Positions 8,197-18,542 of a DNA stretch of 64,000 nucleotides are shown piece by piece. Numbering within the stretch: position 1 is the stretch's first letter; each line of letters begins with the position of its first letter. The notes beneath the pieces were generated by a model that did no database searches, was not told the origin of the DNA, and saw nothing but the letters and a program-made list of their open reading frames with translations. Position numbers and translations under genes: made by a program. The stretch comes from Streptomyces iakyrus (GTDB lineage Bacteria > Actinomycetota > Actinomycetes > Streptomycetales > Streptomycetaceae), in NCBI RefSeq assembly GCF_000717055.1, contig NZ_JNXI01000016.1, forward strand, positions 186,001-250,000, read 5' to 3'.

Positions 8197-10230
8197 TCAG
8201 TCGCTCAGCACCGCACGCAACCAGTCAACTTCCGTTGTCGGCGCGTCACATGTGAAGTTACGGCAGACATAGGCCGCCGGTTCACCGCCGACCAGCGGAC
8301 GGCCGCTGAGCAGCGGGAACTCCTCGCTCTCCGGCACACCGACGGCCACGACGGCACCCGGCGCGGTCCCCAGAAGTGCCGTGCGGTGCAGGGACCTCGT
8401 GCCCTCGTCGCCGAGCGACGGACCCACGACCGCGACTTCCCGCGGACCGTCCAGCACAGCCTCCGCGACCGCGAGCCCCCAGCCGATGAAGCGCGGCACC
8501 CGCGGCCCGAGCGCCTTGACGACACCGAGGGCCTTCTCCGCGGCCGTGCGGTGCGGCTCGGAGCCGGTGTGCGCGGCGTACCCCAGCAGGGCACCGGCCG
8601 CCGCGCTCCAGCCGGACGGCGCGGCGTTGTCGGTCGGATCCTGCGGACGGCGGATCAGCCGCTCGGCGTCGGCCGCCGTGTCGTACAGCGACCCCGACTC
8701 CGGGTCGGTGAAGCGGGCCAGGACGTGGTCGACGAGGAACCCGGCGAACTCCAGCCAGACACCCTCCCCGGTGACGGACGCGAGCGCGAGGAAACCCTCC
8801 GCCACATCCGCGTAGTCCTCCAGGACACCCGCGTTGGCGCCGGCATGGCCGTCCTTGCTGGTGCGGGTGAGCCGGGCCTGCTCGTCCAGGTGCAGCCGGA
8901 CCAGGAGGTCGGCCGCGGCGACGGCGGCCTCCACCAGGTCGGGCCGGTCGAAGTAGGCGCCCGTCTCGGCCAGCGCGGCGATCGCGAGGCCGTTCCAGGC
9001 GGCAACGACCTTGTCGTCCCGGCCGGGCGCGGGCCGCTCCGACCGCGCCGCCAGCAGCCGCTCCCGGATGGAGGCGACCTTTCCCGCGTCGACGAAGCCG
9101 TCCCGCACGGGCAGTTGGAGGACGGACGCGCCCTCCTCGAAGGTCCCCTCCTCGGTCACCCCGAAGACCTGCGCGGCGAGGTCGGTGTCCTGCTCGCCGA
9201 GGACCTCCCGCAACTGCTCCGGAGTCCACACGTAGTACGCGCCCTCGACGTGCTTCCCAGTGCCGTCGTCGCTGTCGGCGTCCAGCGCGGAGGCGAACCC
9301 GCCCTCGTTCGTGCGCAGTTCGCGCACCATGAAGTCGGCCGTCTCCAGGGCGACGCGGCGCGCGAGCTCCGAGCCGGTGGCCCGCCAGAGATGCGCGTAC
9401 ACCCGGCACAGCAGGGCGTTGTCGTACAGCATCTTCTCGAAGTGCGGCACGACCCAGTCACGGTCGACCGAGTAGCGGGCGAAGCCGCCCCCGAGCTGGT
9501 CGTAGATCCCGCCCCGCGCCATCCGCTCGCAGGTGTCGCTCGCCATCTGGAGCGCACCCTCGGCGCCGGTCCGCGCATGGTGCCTCAGCAGGAACTCCAG
9601 CACCATGGAGGGCGGGAACTTCGGCGCCCCGCCGAATCCGCCGCGCTGCGGGTCGTACTCCCGGGTCAGCCCGAGCAGCGCCTGCGCGAGCTCCTCCTCA
9701 CCGGGGGTCTGCGCGTCGCCGTAGGAGATCTCCCGCCCGGCCAGGTCCCGGACGATCTTCCCGGCGACCTCGGTCACCTCGTCCCGCCGCTCGTCCCACG
9801 CCTGGTGCACCCCCTGGAGCACCTGCCGGAAGGACGGCATGCCCTGACGGGGAGCGGGCGGGAAGTACGTACCGAAGTAGAACGGCTCGGCGTCCGGAGT
9901 GAGAAAGACGGTCATGGGCCAGCCGCCCTGCCCGGTCGCGGCCTGCACGGCTTCCATGTAGACGGCGTCCACGTCGGGGCGTTCTTCGCGGTCGACCTTC
10001 ACGCTCACGTAGTGCGCGTTGAGGTACTCGGCGGTCTCCTGGTCCTCGAAGGACTCGTGAGCCATGACGTGGCACCAGTGACAGCTGCTGTATCCGATGC
10101 TGAGCAGAACGGGCACGTTCCGCTTCCGCGCCTCTTCGAAGGCCTCTGCCGACCAGGGCCACCAGTCGACGGGATTGTCGGCGTGCTGGAGCAGGTACGG
10201 GGACGTCTCATGAGCCAGTCGGTTCGGCAT
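8197..10230 (-). CDS. YyaL/DUF255 thioredoxin-fold protein with six-hairpin domain
   Basis: The 677-residue protein starts with ATG at 10230. Residues 1-160 are the DUF255 thioredoxin-like domain with the motif SSCHWCHVM (Cys50, Cys53) and [12 protein letters not shown]. The remainder is an alpha/alpha-barrel like those of N-acylglucosamine 2-epimerases and glycoside hydrolases. Homologues occur from bacteria to man (SPATA20), and their biochemical role is unsettled. No signal peptide is seen, so it is cytosolic. The gene stands alone, 146 nt upstream of the glycosyltransferase set. Confidence 0.92.
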   Translation of the reverse strand: MPNRLAHETSPYLLQHADNPVDWWPWSAEAFEEARKRNVPVLLSIGYSSCHWCHVMAHESFEDQETAEYLNAHYVSVKVDREERPDVDAVYMEAVQAATGQGGWPMTVFLTPDAEPFYFGTYFPPAPRQGMPSFRQVLQGVHQAWDERRDEVTEVAGKIVRDLAGREISYGDAQTPGEEELAQALLGLTREYDPQRGGFGGAPKFPPSMVLEFLLRHHARTGAEGALQMASDTCERMARGGIYDQLGGGFARYSVDRDWVVPHFEKMLYDNALLCRVYAHLWRATGSELARRVALETADFMVRELRTNEGGFASALDADSDDGTGKHVEGAYYVWTPEQLREVLGEQDTDLAAQVFGVTEEGTFEEGASVLQLPVRDGFVDAGKVASIRERLLAARSERPAPGRDDKVVAAWNGLAIAALAETGAYFDRPDLVEAAVAAADLLVRLHLDEQARLTRTSKDGHAGANAGVLEDYADVAEGFLALASVTGEGVWLEFAGFLVDHVLARFTDPESGSLYDTAADAERLIRRPQDPTDNAAPSGWSAAAGALLGYAAHTGSEPHRTAAEKALGVVKALGPRVPRFIGWGLAVAEAVLDGPREVAVVGPSLGDEGTRSLHRTALLGTAPGAVVAVGVPESEEFPLLSGRPLVGGEPAAYVCRNFTCDAPTTEVDWLRAVLSD

Positions 10231-10400
10231 GCTTCCATCCTGCCTCAGGATGGCCGCCCGGCCGCGGAACGCAGTCCCTCGCGCGAGCTCGCAGCCCGTG
10301 GATCACCGCACCGCATCCGTTGATCGTCGCCCCCTCGCGCTCGCGCCTCCCACCAAGGACACTCTGAGGCAAAGGAGTTGCCGCCAGAGGGGGACGTGAC

Positions 10401-13400
10401 ATGCGGGACGCTCATCGGGCGGAGGCCGAGCGGTTGTTGGTGCGGGCCGTGGAGGAGGAGGTGCGGCGCACGGGCGGGCGCAGTGACGGGAAAGTGCTGC
10501 TCGCGCGGGCGCGCGGGGCGCTCGACACGATGGCGCGGAGTGCGGGTGAGGAGTACGAGGCCTATACGCGCGCCCTGGACGAGGCGGCGGCCGGTCAGCT
10601 GACCTTCGGGCAGCGTTACGCCCGGGAGGGGGCCGGGACGCCGTTGCTGGTGGCCGGGGTCGCTGCGGTCGCGGCCGTCGTCGCCGACCTGTCGCTGGGC
10701 ACAGGGGCAGGGACGGCCGTCGGGGCGGGTGTGACGGTGGGTGTCGTGGGGGCCGCGGCGACGGTGGTGAAGGTGGTCGGGTCGCATCTGCCGGCCGCGC
10801 ACCGCCGTGCCGGTGCCGTGAGCCAGCCGGGCGGCCCGGAGCAGTTGCGGCTGCAGTGGCTGACGGCGCTGGAGGTGCGGGGCATCCGGCCGTTCCTGGA
10901 CCAGCAGCGGGTACTCGCGGCCTCGACGGGGCCGAAGAAAACGAGCGGCCCGCGGCTGCGGGGCGCGGACAAGAGCGCTGCGGCGCGCGGGCGCAATGTG
11001 CTGGAGCAGTCCTTCGCGCAGCTCCCCGAACCGGCGGAGCCGTTCGCGGGGCGGCGGCAGGAGCTGGCGCAGATCCGGCAGTGGGTGCAGGCGGCCCGGG
11101 CGAGCACGGAGACGCAGCCGACGGTGGTGGTGCTGCACGGCACGCCCGGCAGCGGCCGTACGACGCTCGCGGTGCACGCGACGCACGATCTGAGGGACTA
11201 CTTCCGCGGTGCCTGTGTCGTCGACCTGCGCGCGGACGGGCCGGGCGAGTCCCCGCTGTCCACCCGTGACGCGCTGCTGCATCTGCTGAACCGGCTCGGC
11301 GCGCCCCGCGAGCAGCTGCTGTTCCGCGAGCGGTCCTCGCCCGACCAGCAGGTCAAGCGGCTGAGCGAGCTGTATCACCAGCATCTGACGGGGCTGCCGG
11401 TCACGGTCGTCCTCGACGACGCCGCGGACGCGGTGCAGGTCCGTGCCCTGGTCCCGGAGCGGTCCGACAGTCTGGTGCTGGTGACCGCGCGGGGCCCGCT
11501 GGAGCTGGAGGGCCTGCCCGCGCGGGTGCATCAGCTTGCGGTGGCGCCGCTGGACGCGGCGGGTGCGGAGGAGCTGCTGGGGGCGGCGGCGCAGGACCGT
11601 TCCGGGCCGTACGACGCGGAGTCCGCGGACCGGGTCCGGGAGCTGTGCGGTGGGCTGCCGCTGGCGCTGCGTATCGCCGGCTCGTGCCTCGGTCCGCGCT
11701 CGCCGCGGGCGCTGGCCACGGACCTCGACGCGTACGGCCCGGTCGAGCCGGTCGAACGCGCCCTGTGGCTGCGCTACACCGACCAGTCGGAGACCGTACG
11801 GCGGTTGCTGCGCCGGCTGGCCCTGGCCGGGCGGGCCTCGCTGGGGGCCGCGGCGGCCGCCGCGCTGCTGGCGACGGACGAGGCGGAGGCGAAGCGTCAT
11901 CTGCAGGTGCTGACCCGGGCCGGTCTGATCGACCACGTCCGGGGCGACCGCTACCGGCTGCACGACCTGGTGCGTTCCTTCGCCCGGGCCCGCCTGCTCG
12001 ACGAGGAGGAGCCGGCCGAGCGCACCGCTGCGCAGGAGCGGCTGATCGTGAACTACGCCGAGCTGGCCGACTCGGTGCTGCGGATGGTTGACGGCAACAT
12101 GTCGACCCGGACGAACCGTTTCAGCCCGTACGGCTTCACCTCGCTGGACGAGGCGCTGCGCTGGCTGGACGACGAGTCGAGCTTCATCACGGCGGCACTG
12201 CGGCACGCCGAGGGGGTGGACCAGGCGGCGGTGCTGAACCTGCTGGGCGCGCTGTGCGACTACTGCCTGCTGCGGGGCGACCTGTACCGGCTGGGTGAGA
12301 TCAGCGAGCTGACGCAGGCGGTGGACGAGGGGCTGCTGGTCCGCTCGGTGCAGTGGCGTACGGGTATCGCGGCCCGGCAGCTGGGCGAACTGGACAAGGC
12401 CCGCACCACCCTCGCCTCGGTCGTGGACCTCTACCGGGAGGCCCATCACGACGCGGGTGCGGCCCGCGCGCTGTGCTCCCTCGGCATCACGCTGCACCAC
12501 CAGGGCAATCTGACGGAGGCGTCGGAGAAGCTCCGCGAGGCGCTTGCCCTCCAGGCCTCGCCCGCGCTGGCGGTGGACCGGGCATGGACGATGCACGCGC
12601 TCGCGGCGGTGGAGCGGGACCGGGCCCGGCTGGCGGAGGCGCTGGAGCTGCTGACCGAGTCGTTGGTCCTGCACCGGCGGGGCGAGTCCGTGCACGGCCA
12701 GGCGTGGGCGCATTTCCAGCTGGGTCAGCTGGGGCTGCGCATGGGCGACGTCCCGCGGGCCGAGGCGGAACTGCGGGCGGCCCTGGAGCTGTACGGGCGG
12801 ACGCGTGACGCGCGTGGTGAGGCATGGGCCCTGACGCAGCTGGCCCGTGCGCTGCTGGTCGCCGGGGACGCGTCCCCGGCGGTGGAGGAGCTGCGCGGGG
12901 CGGCGGCCCGGCACCGCGACAACGAGGATGCCCGCGGCGAGGCCTGGACCCTGTACTACCTGGGCCAGGCCCTGGAGGAGACGGGAGATCTCGATCAGGC
13001 GGTCCGCGAGCTGGAGCGCGCCCGCACGATGTTCTCCCGCATGCGGGACGTCTACGGTCTGGCCTGCGCCCGTCACCACTCGGCGCGCGTCACCCGCGAC
13101 CAGCGGGCGGCCCAGACGGGCTCGCTGCGCAACTCGGGCTTCGCCCGCCAGCTCCTCGTCGACGCCCGGGCCGACTTCCAGCGCATCGGCGTCGCCCACG
13201 GCGAGGCCTGGACGTGCCTGGAGCTGGTGGTCGTGGACGCGGGCAATGCCCGCACGCAGCAGGCACTGGCCCTGTGCGACGAGGCGGTGGAGCTCTTCGC
13301 GTCCTACGGCGACCGCCGGGGCGAGGACTGGGCCCGCTTCCTGCGCTGCACCCTGCTGCCGTATGCGGCCCCGGGCGGCATGGAGGTGGGCACGGCGGTG

Positions 13401-13601
13401 GCCCAGGAGGAGCTGGCGCAGCTGTCCCGCGCGACCCACGGGCTGCGCGACCGGAAGCTGGACGACTACCTCGACGCGTACCAGCTGCTGCTGGAGCGGG
13501 GCGTGACCCTGGAGGCGGGCTGGCAGGCCTGGCGCCTCGGCATGGTGCCGGACCGGCATGCGCGGGAGGTGATGGGGGTGGCGGTGGAGTCGAAGGCGTA
13601 G
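10401..13601 (+). CDS. AfsR-like NB-ARC/TPR protein without a DNA-binding domain
   Basis: The 1066-residue protein starts at ATG 10401, 6 nt after AGAGGGGGA. Residues 1-75 are helical. About 80-130 are a very hydrophobic Ala/Gly/Val stretch, probably one or two membrane helices. An NB-ARC/STAND NTPase domain (about 210-500) has a P-loop written HGTPGSGRTT near 246-255, with Arg where Lys is expected, and a Walker B VTVVLDDAAD. A winged-helix-like region follows (RLHDLVRSFARARLL), then TPR repeats (about 560-1000). There is no SARP or other DNA-binding domain, so it is more likely a membrane-linked signalling hub than a transcription factor. The input signal is unknown. Confidence 0.85.
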   Translation: MRDAHRAEAERLLVRAVEEEVRRTGGRSDGKVLLARARGALDTMARSAGEEYEAYTRALDEAAAGQLTFGQRYAREGAGTPLLVAGVAAVAAVVADLSLGTGAGTAVGAGVTVGVVGAAATVVKVVGSHLPAAHRRAGAVSQPGGPEQLRLQWLTALEVRGIRPFLDQQRVLAASTGPKKTSGPRLRGADKSAAARGRNVLEQSFAQLPEPAEPFAGRRQELAQIRQWVQAARASTETQPTVVVLHGTPGSGRTTLAVHATHDLRDYFRGACVVDLRADGPGESPLSTRDALLHLLNRLGAPREQLLFRERSSPDQQVKRLSELYHQHLTGLPVTVVLDDAADAVQVRALVPERSDSLVLVTARGPLELEGLPARVHQLAVAPLDAAGAEELLGAAAQDRSGPYDAESADRVRELCGGLPLALRIAGSCLGPRSPRALATDLDAYGPVEPVERALWLRYTDQSETVRRLLRRLALAGRASLGAAAAAALLATDEAEAKRHLQVLTRAGLIDHVRGDRYRLHDLVRSFARARLLDEEEPAERTAAQERLIVNYAELADSVLRMVDGNMSTRTNRFSPYGFTSLDEALRWLDDESSFITAALRHAEGVDQAAVLNLLGALCDYCLLRGDLYRLGEISELTQAVDEGLLVRSVQWRTGIAARQLGELDKARTTLASVVDLYREAHHDAGAARALCSLGITLHHQGNLTEASEKLREALALQASPALAVDRAWTMHALAAVERDRARLAEALELLTESLVLHRRGESVHGQAWAHFQLGQLGLRMGDVPRAEAELRAALELYGRTRDARGEAWALTQLARALLVAGDASPAVEELRGAAARHRDNEDARGEAWTLYYLGQALEETGDLDQAVRELERARTMFSRMRDVYGLACARHHSARVTRDQRAAQTGSLRNSGFARQLLVDARADFQRIGVAHGEAWTCLELVVVDAGNARTQQALALCDEAVELFASYGDRRGEDWARFLRCTLLPYAAPGGMEVGTAVAQEELAQLSRATHGLRDRKLDDYLDAYQLLLERGVTLEAGWQAWRLGMVPDRHAREVMGVAVESKA

Positions 13602-14088
13602 GCCACGGGCCGAGCGGGGGCCGGGACGCGCGGTCGCCCCTGTCGGCGGCATGCGTCGGGACGGCGGGTAGCGCCGATGACGCCGACGGGGACGCGCCGG
13701 GCGCCCCCGGCGAGCGCTACGGGCGACGCGCTCCCCCTGGGCACTCCTTGATGCGCACGACTTGATGCGCGCAAGGCGACGGGTGTGCGGGTGGAGCGGA
13801 GAGCGAAAGCCTTGGGACGGGTACAGGGGGTGCTCCTGGCCAGGGCGAGGCGCCCCTGGGCTGCGCTGCTGCTGCGCGAGGCACCCTCCGGCGGCACGCC
13901 TCGACACGCGCGAGGCGACGGGTGGAGTCGACGGCCCGGCCGCGCGCGGCCGGGCCCCCCTTCCGGCGACGCTCCCCGGGCCGGAAACGCGCCGGGTGAC
14001 CGTCGACGCGTTTCCGGGATGCGCGCCACGCACCCGTCGGCGGCGTTCGGTGCCGGCCACCGACGGGTGGTGTCCCCTGGGTGGGGCG
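13602..14088. other. 487-nt gap with three strong inverted repeats
   Basis: No convincing gene lies here; the open frames across it are Arg/Gly/Pro-rich and overlap each other. Three inverted repeats are seen: the perfect palindrome GGCCCGGCCGCG/CGCGGCCGGGCC (13933-13956); CCGGAAACGCG (13981-13991) with CGCGTTTCCGG (14007-14017); CACCCGTCGG (14031-14040) with CCGACGGGTG (14060-14069). They probably terminate the two convergent flanking genes. A short direct repeat, CTTGATGCGC, occurs twice near 13748-13771. Confidence 0.5.
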
Positions 14089-14379
14089 TCAGCTTTGCTT
14101 CTTGGCGCCCTGGCTCGACGGCTCCGCTTCCGCGGCCTCCGCGTCCGCGTCCGCCGGGGACTGCTCCGGCTGCTCCGCCTTCGGGTCCGGGACCTGGGTG
14201 AAGTCGACCCGGTTCATGTGCCGGCTCATGGACTTCATCAGGGCCCACACCGCCAGGGCCATCGCCGCGAAGACGATGAAGCCGAGGACGCCGGGGGTGA
14301 CCTTGTCCTCGTCGACCTCCTTGGCGAAGGAGACGAGGTGCGTCATTGCCAGGCTTGCGCTTGCGCTCATGTCAGGCAT
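14089..14379 (-). CDS. Small single-pass membrane protein next to mca
   Basis: Up to 96 residues, with one hydrophobic helix at about residues 30-48 (GVLGFIVFAAMALAVWAL) and a charged Glu/Ala/Pro/Gln-rich tail ending in Lys residues. Three Met starts are possible (14379, 14370, 14343). The first overlaps the mca stop codon by 8 nt, the second lies 1 nt after it, and none has a strong ribosome site, consistent with translational coupling to mca. I recognise no family function. The tight coupling suggests co-expression with the mycothiol amidase. Confidence 0.75.
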   Translation of the reverse strand: MPDMSASASLAMTHLVSFAKEVDEDKVTPGVLGFIVFAAMALAVWALMKSMSRHMNRVDFTQVPDPKAEQPEQSPADADAEAAEAEPSSQGAKKQS

Positions 14380-15253
14380 TGTCGCGGATGCCCGCGAAGA
14401 GGTCGTCCTCGGGGAGGGAGGTATCGACGAGCGCCTTCGCCAGCTCGTACTCCTCCGTCGGCCAGACCTCCTTCTGGATCTCCATCGGCACCTTGAACCA
14501 ACCGCCGTCCGGGTCGATCTGCGTGGCGTGGGCGATCAGCGCCTTGTCGCGGATCTCGTAGAACTCGGCGCACGGGATGTGCGTGGTGAGCGTGCGCTGC
14601 TTCATGCCGAACTCCTCCCAGCGCTTGAGCCAGTCCCCGTAGGGGGACTCCAGGCCGCGGTCGAGCATCGCCTGGTGCAGGGCCTCGGTGCGCGGGCGGT
14701 TGAAGCCCTGGTTGTAGTAGAGCTTCTGCGGCTGGTAGGCGGGGCCGTACTCCGCCTCCGGGTACTTCTCGGTGTCCGCGGCCGACTCGAACGCCACCAT
14801 GGAGATCTTGTGGGTCATGATGTGGTCGGGGTGCGGGTAACCGCCGTTCTCGTCGTAGGTGGTGATCACCTGCGGGCGGAAGGCACGGATCTTGCGCACC
14901 AGCTCCCCGGCCGCGTGGTCCACGTCCTCCAGGGCGAAGCAGCCCTCCGGCAGCGGCGGCAGCGGGTCGCCCTCGGGCAGGCCCGAGTCGACGAAGCCGA
15001 GCCATTCCTGCTTGACGCCCAGGATCTCCCGGGCCTCGTCCATCTCCTTCTTGCGCACCTCGTGGATGTGCTCCTCGATGTACGCGTCGCCCTGGAGCTT
15101 GGGATTGAGGATGGAGCCGCGTTCCCCGCCCGTGCAGGTCACGACCAGCACGTCCACCCCCTCGGACACGTACTTCGCCATGGTCGCAGCGCCCTTGCTC
15201 GACTCGTCGTCGGGGTGGGCGTGAACGGCCATCAGTCGCAACTGGTCAGTCAA
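14372..15253 (-). CDS. mca: Mycothiol S-conjugate amidase Mca
   Basis: The 293-residue protein of the LmbE/PIG-L superfamily starts with TTG at 15253, preceded by GAGGA about 7 nt upstream; the frame then gives MTDQLRLMAVHAHPDDESS. The zinc site is visible as AHPDDE (His13, Asp16) and the later GGYPHPDH (His144). Mca cleaves mycothiol S-conjugates to a mercapturic acid, which is exported, and GlcN-inositol, detoxifying electrophiles and antibiotics in actinomycetes. Its length matches Mca; the related deacetylase MshB is the alternative, but the KGAATMAKYV region and the surrounding genes favour Mca. Confidence 0.9.
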   Translation of the reverse strand: MTDQLRLMAVHAHPDDESSKGAATMAKYVSEGVDVLVVTCTGGERGSILNPKLQGDAYIEEHIHEVRKKEMDEAREILGVKQEWLGFVDSGLPEGDPLPPLPEGCFALEDVDHAAGELVRKIRAFRPQVITTYDENGGYPHPDHIMTHKISMVAFESAADTEKYPEAEYGPAYQPQKLYYNQGFNRPRTEALHQAMLDRGLESPYGDWLKRWEEFGMKQRTLTTHIPCAEFYEIRDKALIAHATQIDPDGGWFKVPMEIQKEVWPTEEYELAKALVDTSLPEDDLFAGIRDNA

Positions 15254-15400
15254 GACTCAATCCTCAGTAAGTCGGCGCCCTGTGTGCGTCGGCGCAATCA
15301 GCGGCTTCTATAGTGACCGAATCGGGGGGCGAATAATTCCGGGGCCCGGTGCCGGCGCCCCTTCCGGGACCTCCGTCCCGGCCCTGCCAGGAGGACGATC

Positions 15401-15799
15401 ATGAGTACGGCGAGCACGCGACTGCCCGAGGGCCGATACGGCCGTTCCTCGGACGAGCGCACCGACCGTACGCTCAAGGTCGTGGGCGCCGTCCTGGCGG
15501 TGGCGCTGCTGGGGCTCTTCGGCTGGTTCGGCTACCACTACGTCGTCAAGAGCGAGATCAGCGCCGAGGTGATCAGCTTCGAGCCGGGCGAGAAGTCCGT
15601 GCAGGTGCACCTGGAGGTCCGCAAGGACGCCGGTGCCAAGGGCTACTGCACCGTGCGCTCACAGGCCGAGGACGGGGCCGAGGTGGGCCGGGCCGACTTC
15701 CGCTTCGACGGGGACGAGACCCGCATCGACAAGGTCGTCACGCTCCGTACGACCTCCCCCGGGACCACGGCCGAGCTGCTGGGCTGCCACACCGGCTGA
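15401..15799 (+). CDS. DUF4307 single-pass membrane protein
   Basis: The 132-residue protein starts at ATG 15401, a few nt after AGGAGGACGAT. A short Arg-rich cytoplasmic end is followed by one membrane helix (about 28-46: VVGAVLAVALLGLFGWFGY) and a beta-rich outer domain with two Cys (CTV and GCHTG near the end). This matches the DUF4307 family, conserved in actinobacteria and without assigned function. It is divergent from mca, and the 148-nt gap carries TATAGT (15309-15314), a plausible -10 box on this strand. Confidence 0.82.
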   Translation: MSTASTRLPEGRYGRSSDERTDRTLKVVGAVLAVALLGLFGWFGYHYVVKSEISAEVISFEPGEKSVQVHLEVRKDAGAKGYCTVRSQAEDGAEVGRADFRFDGDETRIDKVVTLRTTSPGTTAELLGCHTG

Positions 15800-15978
15800 C
15801 GCCGACCGGGCATCACCTGGAATACGTAGCGCCTGACCTGCATTGACGTGAATCTGGTGGCTTATGTCCTCCCTCTTTGGTCCCTGAATTGTTAGGCTCG
15901 TGGTTTCGCCCTTCCGTGAAGGAACATTCTTCTGGGTAGGGCGATGCTTTGTATTCCCAGTACCTACGAGGAGCACCT

Positions 15979-16476
15979 GTGACCCAGACCAGCGAGAACG
16001 TCACCTGGCTGACCCAGGAGGCGTACAACAAGCTCAAGGCTGAGCTTGAGCACCTTACTGGTCCCGCGCGGGCGGAGATCTCCGCGAAGATCGCCGCTGC
16101 TCGCGAAGAGGGCGACCTGCGTGAGAACGGCGGGTACCACGCGGCCAAGGAGGAGCAGGGCAAGCAGGAGCTCCGTGTGCGCCAGCTCACCCAGCTCCTC
16201 GAGAATGCCAAGGTGGGCGAGGCGCCCGCGGCGGACGGTGCGGTGGCGCCCGGCATGGTCGTCACGATCGCGTTCGACGGCGACGAGGACGACACGCTGA
16301 CGTTCCTGCTCGCCTCCCGCGAGTACGCGAGCTCCGACATCGAGACGTACTCGCCGCAGTCCCCGCTGGGCACCGGCGTGATCGGCCACAAGGTCGGCGA
16401 GGACGCGGAGTACGAGCTGCCGAACGGCAAGAAGGCCCTGGTGAAGATCCTGAAGGCCGAGCCGTACGAGGGCTGA
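15979..16476 (+). CDS. greA: Transcription elongation factor GreA
   Basis: I choose GTG 15979, since GAGGAG lies 5 nt upstream and the protein then begins MTQTSENVTWLTQEAYNKL, giving 165 residues. An upstream in-frame ATG at 15949 would add ten unlikely residues. Residues 1-80 are the coiled coil with the acidic tip (AAREEGDLRENGGYHAAKEE); 85-165 are the FKBP-like C-terminal domain. GreA enters the RNA polymerase secondary channel and triggers cleavage of backtracked RNA. The tip reads ENGGYH where enterobacterial GreA has ENAEYH. Monocistronic, ended by the hairpin at 16501-16531. Confidence 0.95.
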   Translation: MTQTSENVTWLTQEAYNKLKAELEHLTGPARAEISAKIAAAREEGDLRENGGYHAAKEEQGKQELRVRQLTQLLENAKVGEAPAADGAVAPGMVVTIAFDGDEDDTLTFLLASREYASSDIETYSPQSPLGTGVIGHKVGEDAEYELPNGKKALVKILKAEPYEG

Positions 16477-16500
16477 CCGACCGCGGTCCGGGCCCTGATC

Positions 16501-16531
16501 TGCCCCCGGCGCCAGAGCGGCACCGGGGGCA
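16501..16531. terminator. Hairpin between greA and the convergent ABC permease gene
   Basis: TGCCCCCGG (16501-16509) pairs with CCGGGGGCA (16523-16531); GCC/GGC lengthens the stem after one mismatch. It follows the greA stop by 24 nt and precedes the stop of the opposing permease gene, so it can serve both. There is no T run. Confidence 0.6.
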
Positions 16532-16534
16532 TCG

Positions 16535-17388
16535 TCATGCCGTCGCCGAGCGGTACTTGCGCACCGCCAGGGTCCGGAAGACCACCAGGATCAGGATCGA
16601 GTAGATCAGCGAGGCCCACACGGGGTGCTGCATGGGCCAGGCGTCCGACGTCGACTGGCCCGGGTTGGCGAAGAGGACCCGGCATGCCTGGACCGTGGCG
16701 CTGAAGGGGTTCCACTCGGCGATGTGGCGCAGCCACGGGGTCATGTGGCTGGTGTCCACGAACGCGTTCGAGATGAAGGTGACTGGGAAGAGCCAGATCA
16801 GGCCGCTGGACGTGGCCGCCTCGGGGGTCCGGACGGACATGCCGATCAGGGCGCCGATCCAGGTGAACGCGTAGCCGAGCAGGAGCAGCAGGCCGAAGGC
16901 CGCGAGGACCTTGGCGGCGTTGGTGCTGCCGTCCGAGCCGACGCGCCAGCCGACCAGGAGGGCGACCACGGCGAGGACCACGAGGGTCAGGGCCGTCTGC
17001 ACGGAGTCGGCGAGGGTACGGCCGGTGAGCACCGCGCCGCGTGCCATGGGCAGGGAGCGGAAGCGGTCGATGAGGCCCTTGTGCATGTCGTCGGCGATGC
17101 CGGCGCCGGAGCTGGCGGTGGCGAAGGTGACGGTCTGCGCGAAGATGCCGGCCATCAGGAAGTTCTTGTAGTCGGCGGCGCTGGTGCTGTTGCCGATCTG
17201 CATGGAGCCGCCGAAGACGTAGGTGAACAGCACCACGAACATGATCGGCTGGATCAGACCGTAGATGATCATCTCGGGGATCCGGGACATGCGGATCAGG
17301 TTCCGCTTGGCGACGACCATCGAGTCGCGGATCGACTGGCTGACCGGGTTCGCGGCCGGCGCGACCCGCACGGTGTCGGTGACGGCGC

Positions 17389-17392
<4 letters not shown>
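16535..17392 (-). CDS. ABC-2 type exporter permease (DrrB-like)
   Basis: The start is GTG 17392, overlapping the ATPase stop in a GTGA junction; 285 residues. About six membrane helices follow a cytoplasmic N-terminus (SIRDSMVVAKRNLIRMSRIP), with the ABC-2 family signature region near TFISNAFVDTSHMTPWLR. This is the membrane half of a daunorubicin-resistance-type exporter; the two proteins would form a dimeric pump for a hydrophobic compound or lipid. The longer open frame upstream is a shadow of the ATPase gene. Confidence 0.9.
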
Positions 17393-18366
<974 letters not shown>

Positions 18367-18427
18367 ATGAGTCTCCACGTCTTCGGGGATGACCGGACAG
18401 ACGTCCGGTGAGGCTTCGCACTGACAC

Positions 18428-18456
18428 ACCATAACGCGATGTATCGCGTGTCACAA
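18428..18456 (-). promoter_or_regulatory. Promoter with operator palindrome for the ABC exporter
   Basis: On the minus strand TTGTGA (18456-18451) and TATGGT (18433-18428) are separated by exactly 17 nt. The spacer holds ACGCGAT-2nt-ATCGCGT (18434-18449), a 7-bp inverted repeat. A second inverted repeat, CAATGC (18454-18459) with GCATTG (18473-18478), overlaps and extends upstream of the -35 box. A repressor bound there would block RNA polymerase. The regulator is not identified; no TetR or PadR gene is adjacent. Confidence 0.6.
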
Positions 18457-18542
18457 TGCGTTTTTCCTCGTTGCATTGCGTGAGGCGAAAGGATCTTGAC
18501 CGGCTCGGGAGCCGGTGCCGGCCGAGGCCGATGGCCCTGTGA

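Noticed and set aside
10245..14060. 1271-codon frame opposite the NB-ARC/TPR gene
   Set aside because: Long only because high GC suppresses stops; Arg/Gln/Pro-rich with no recognisable domain.
13762..14496. Open frame in the gap after the NB-ARC gene
   Set aside because: Low-complexity Arg/Ala protein crossing the mca 3' region on the other strand; no ribosome site or motif.
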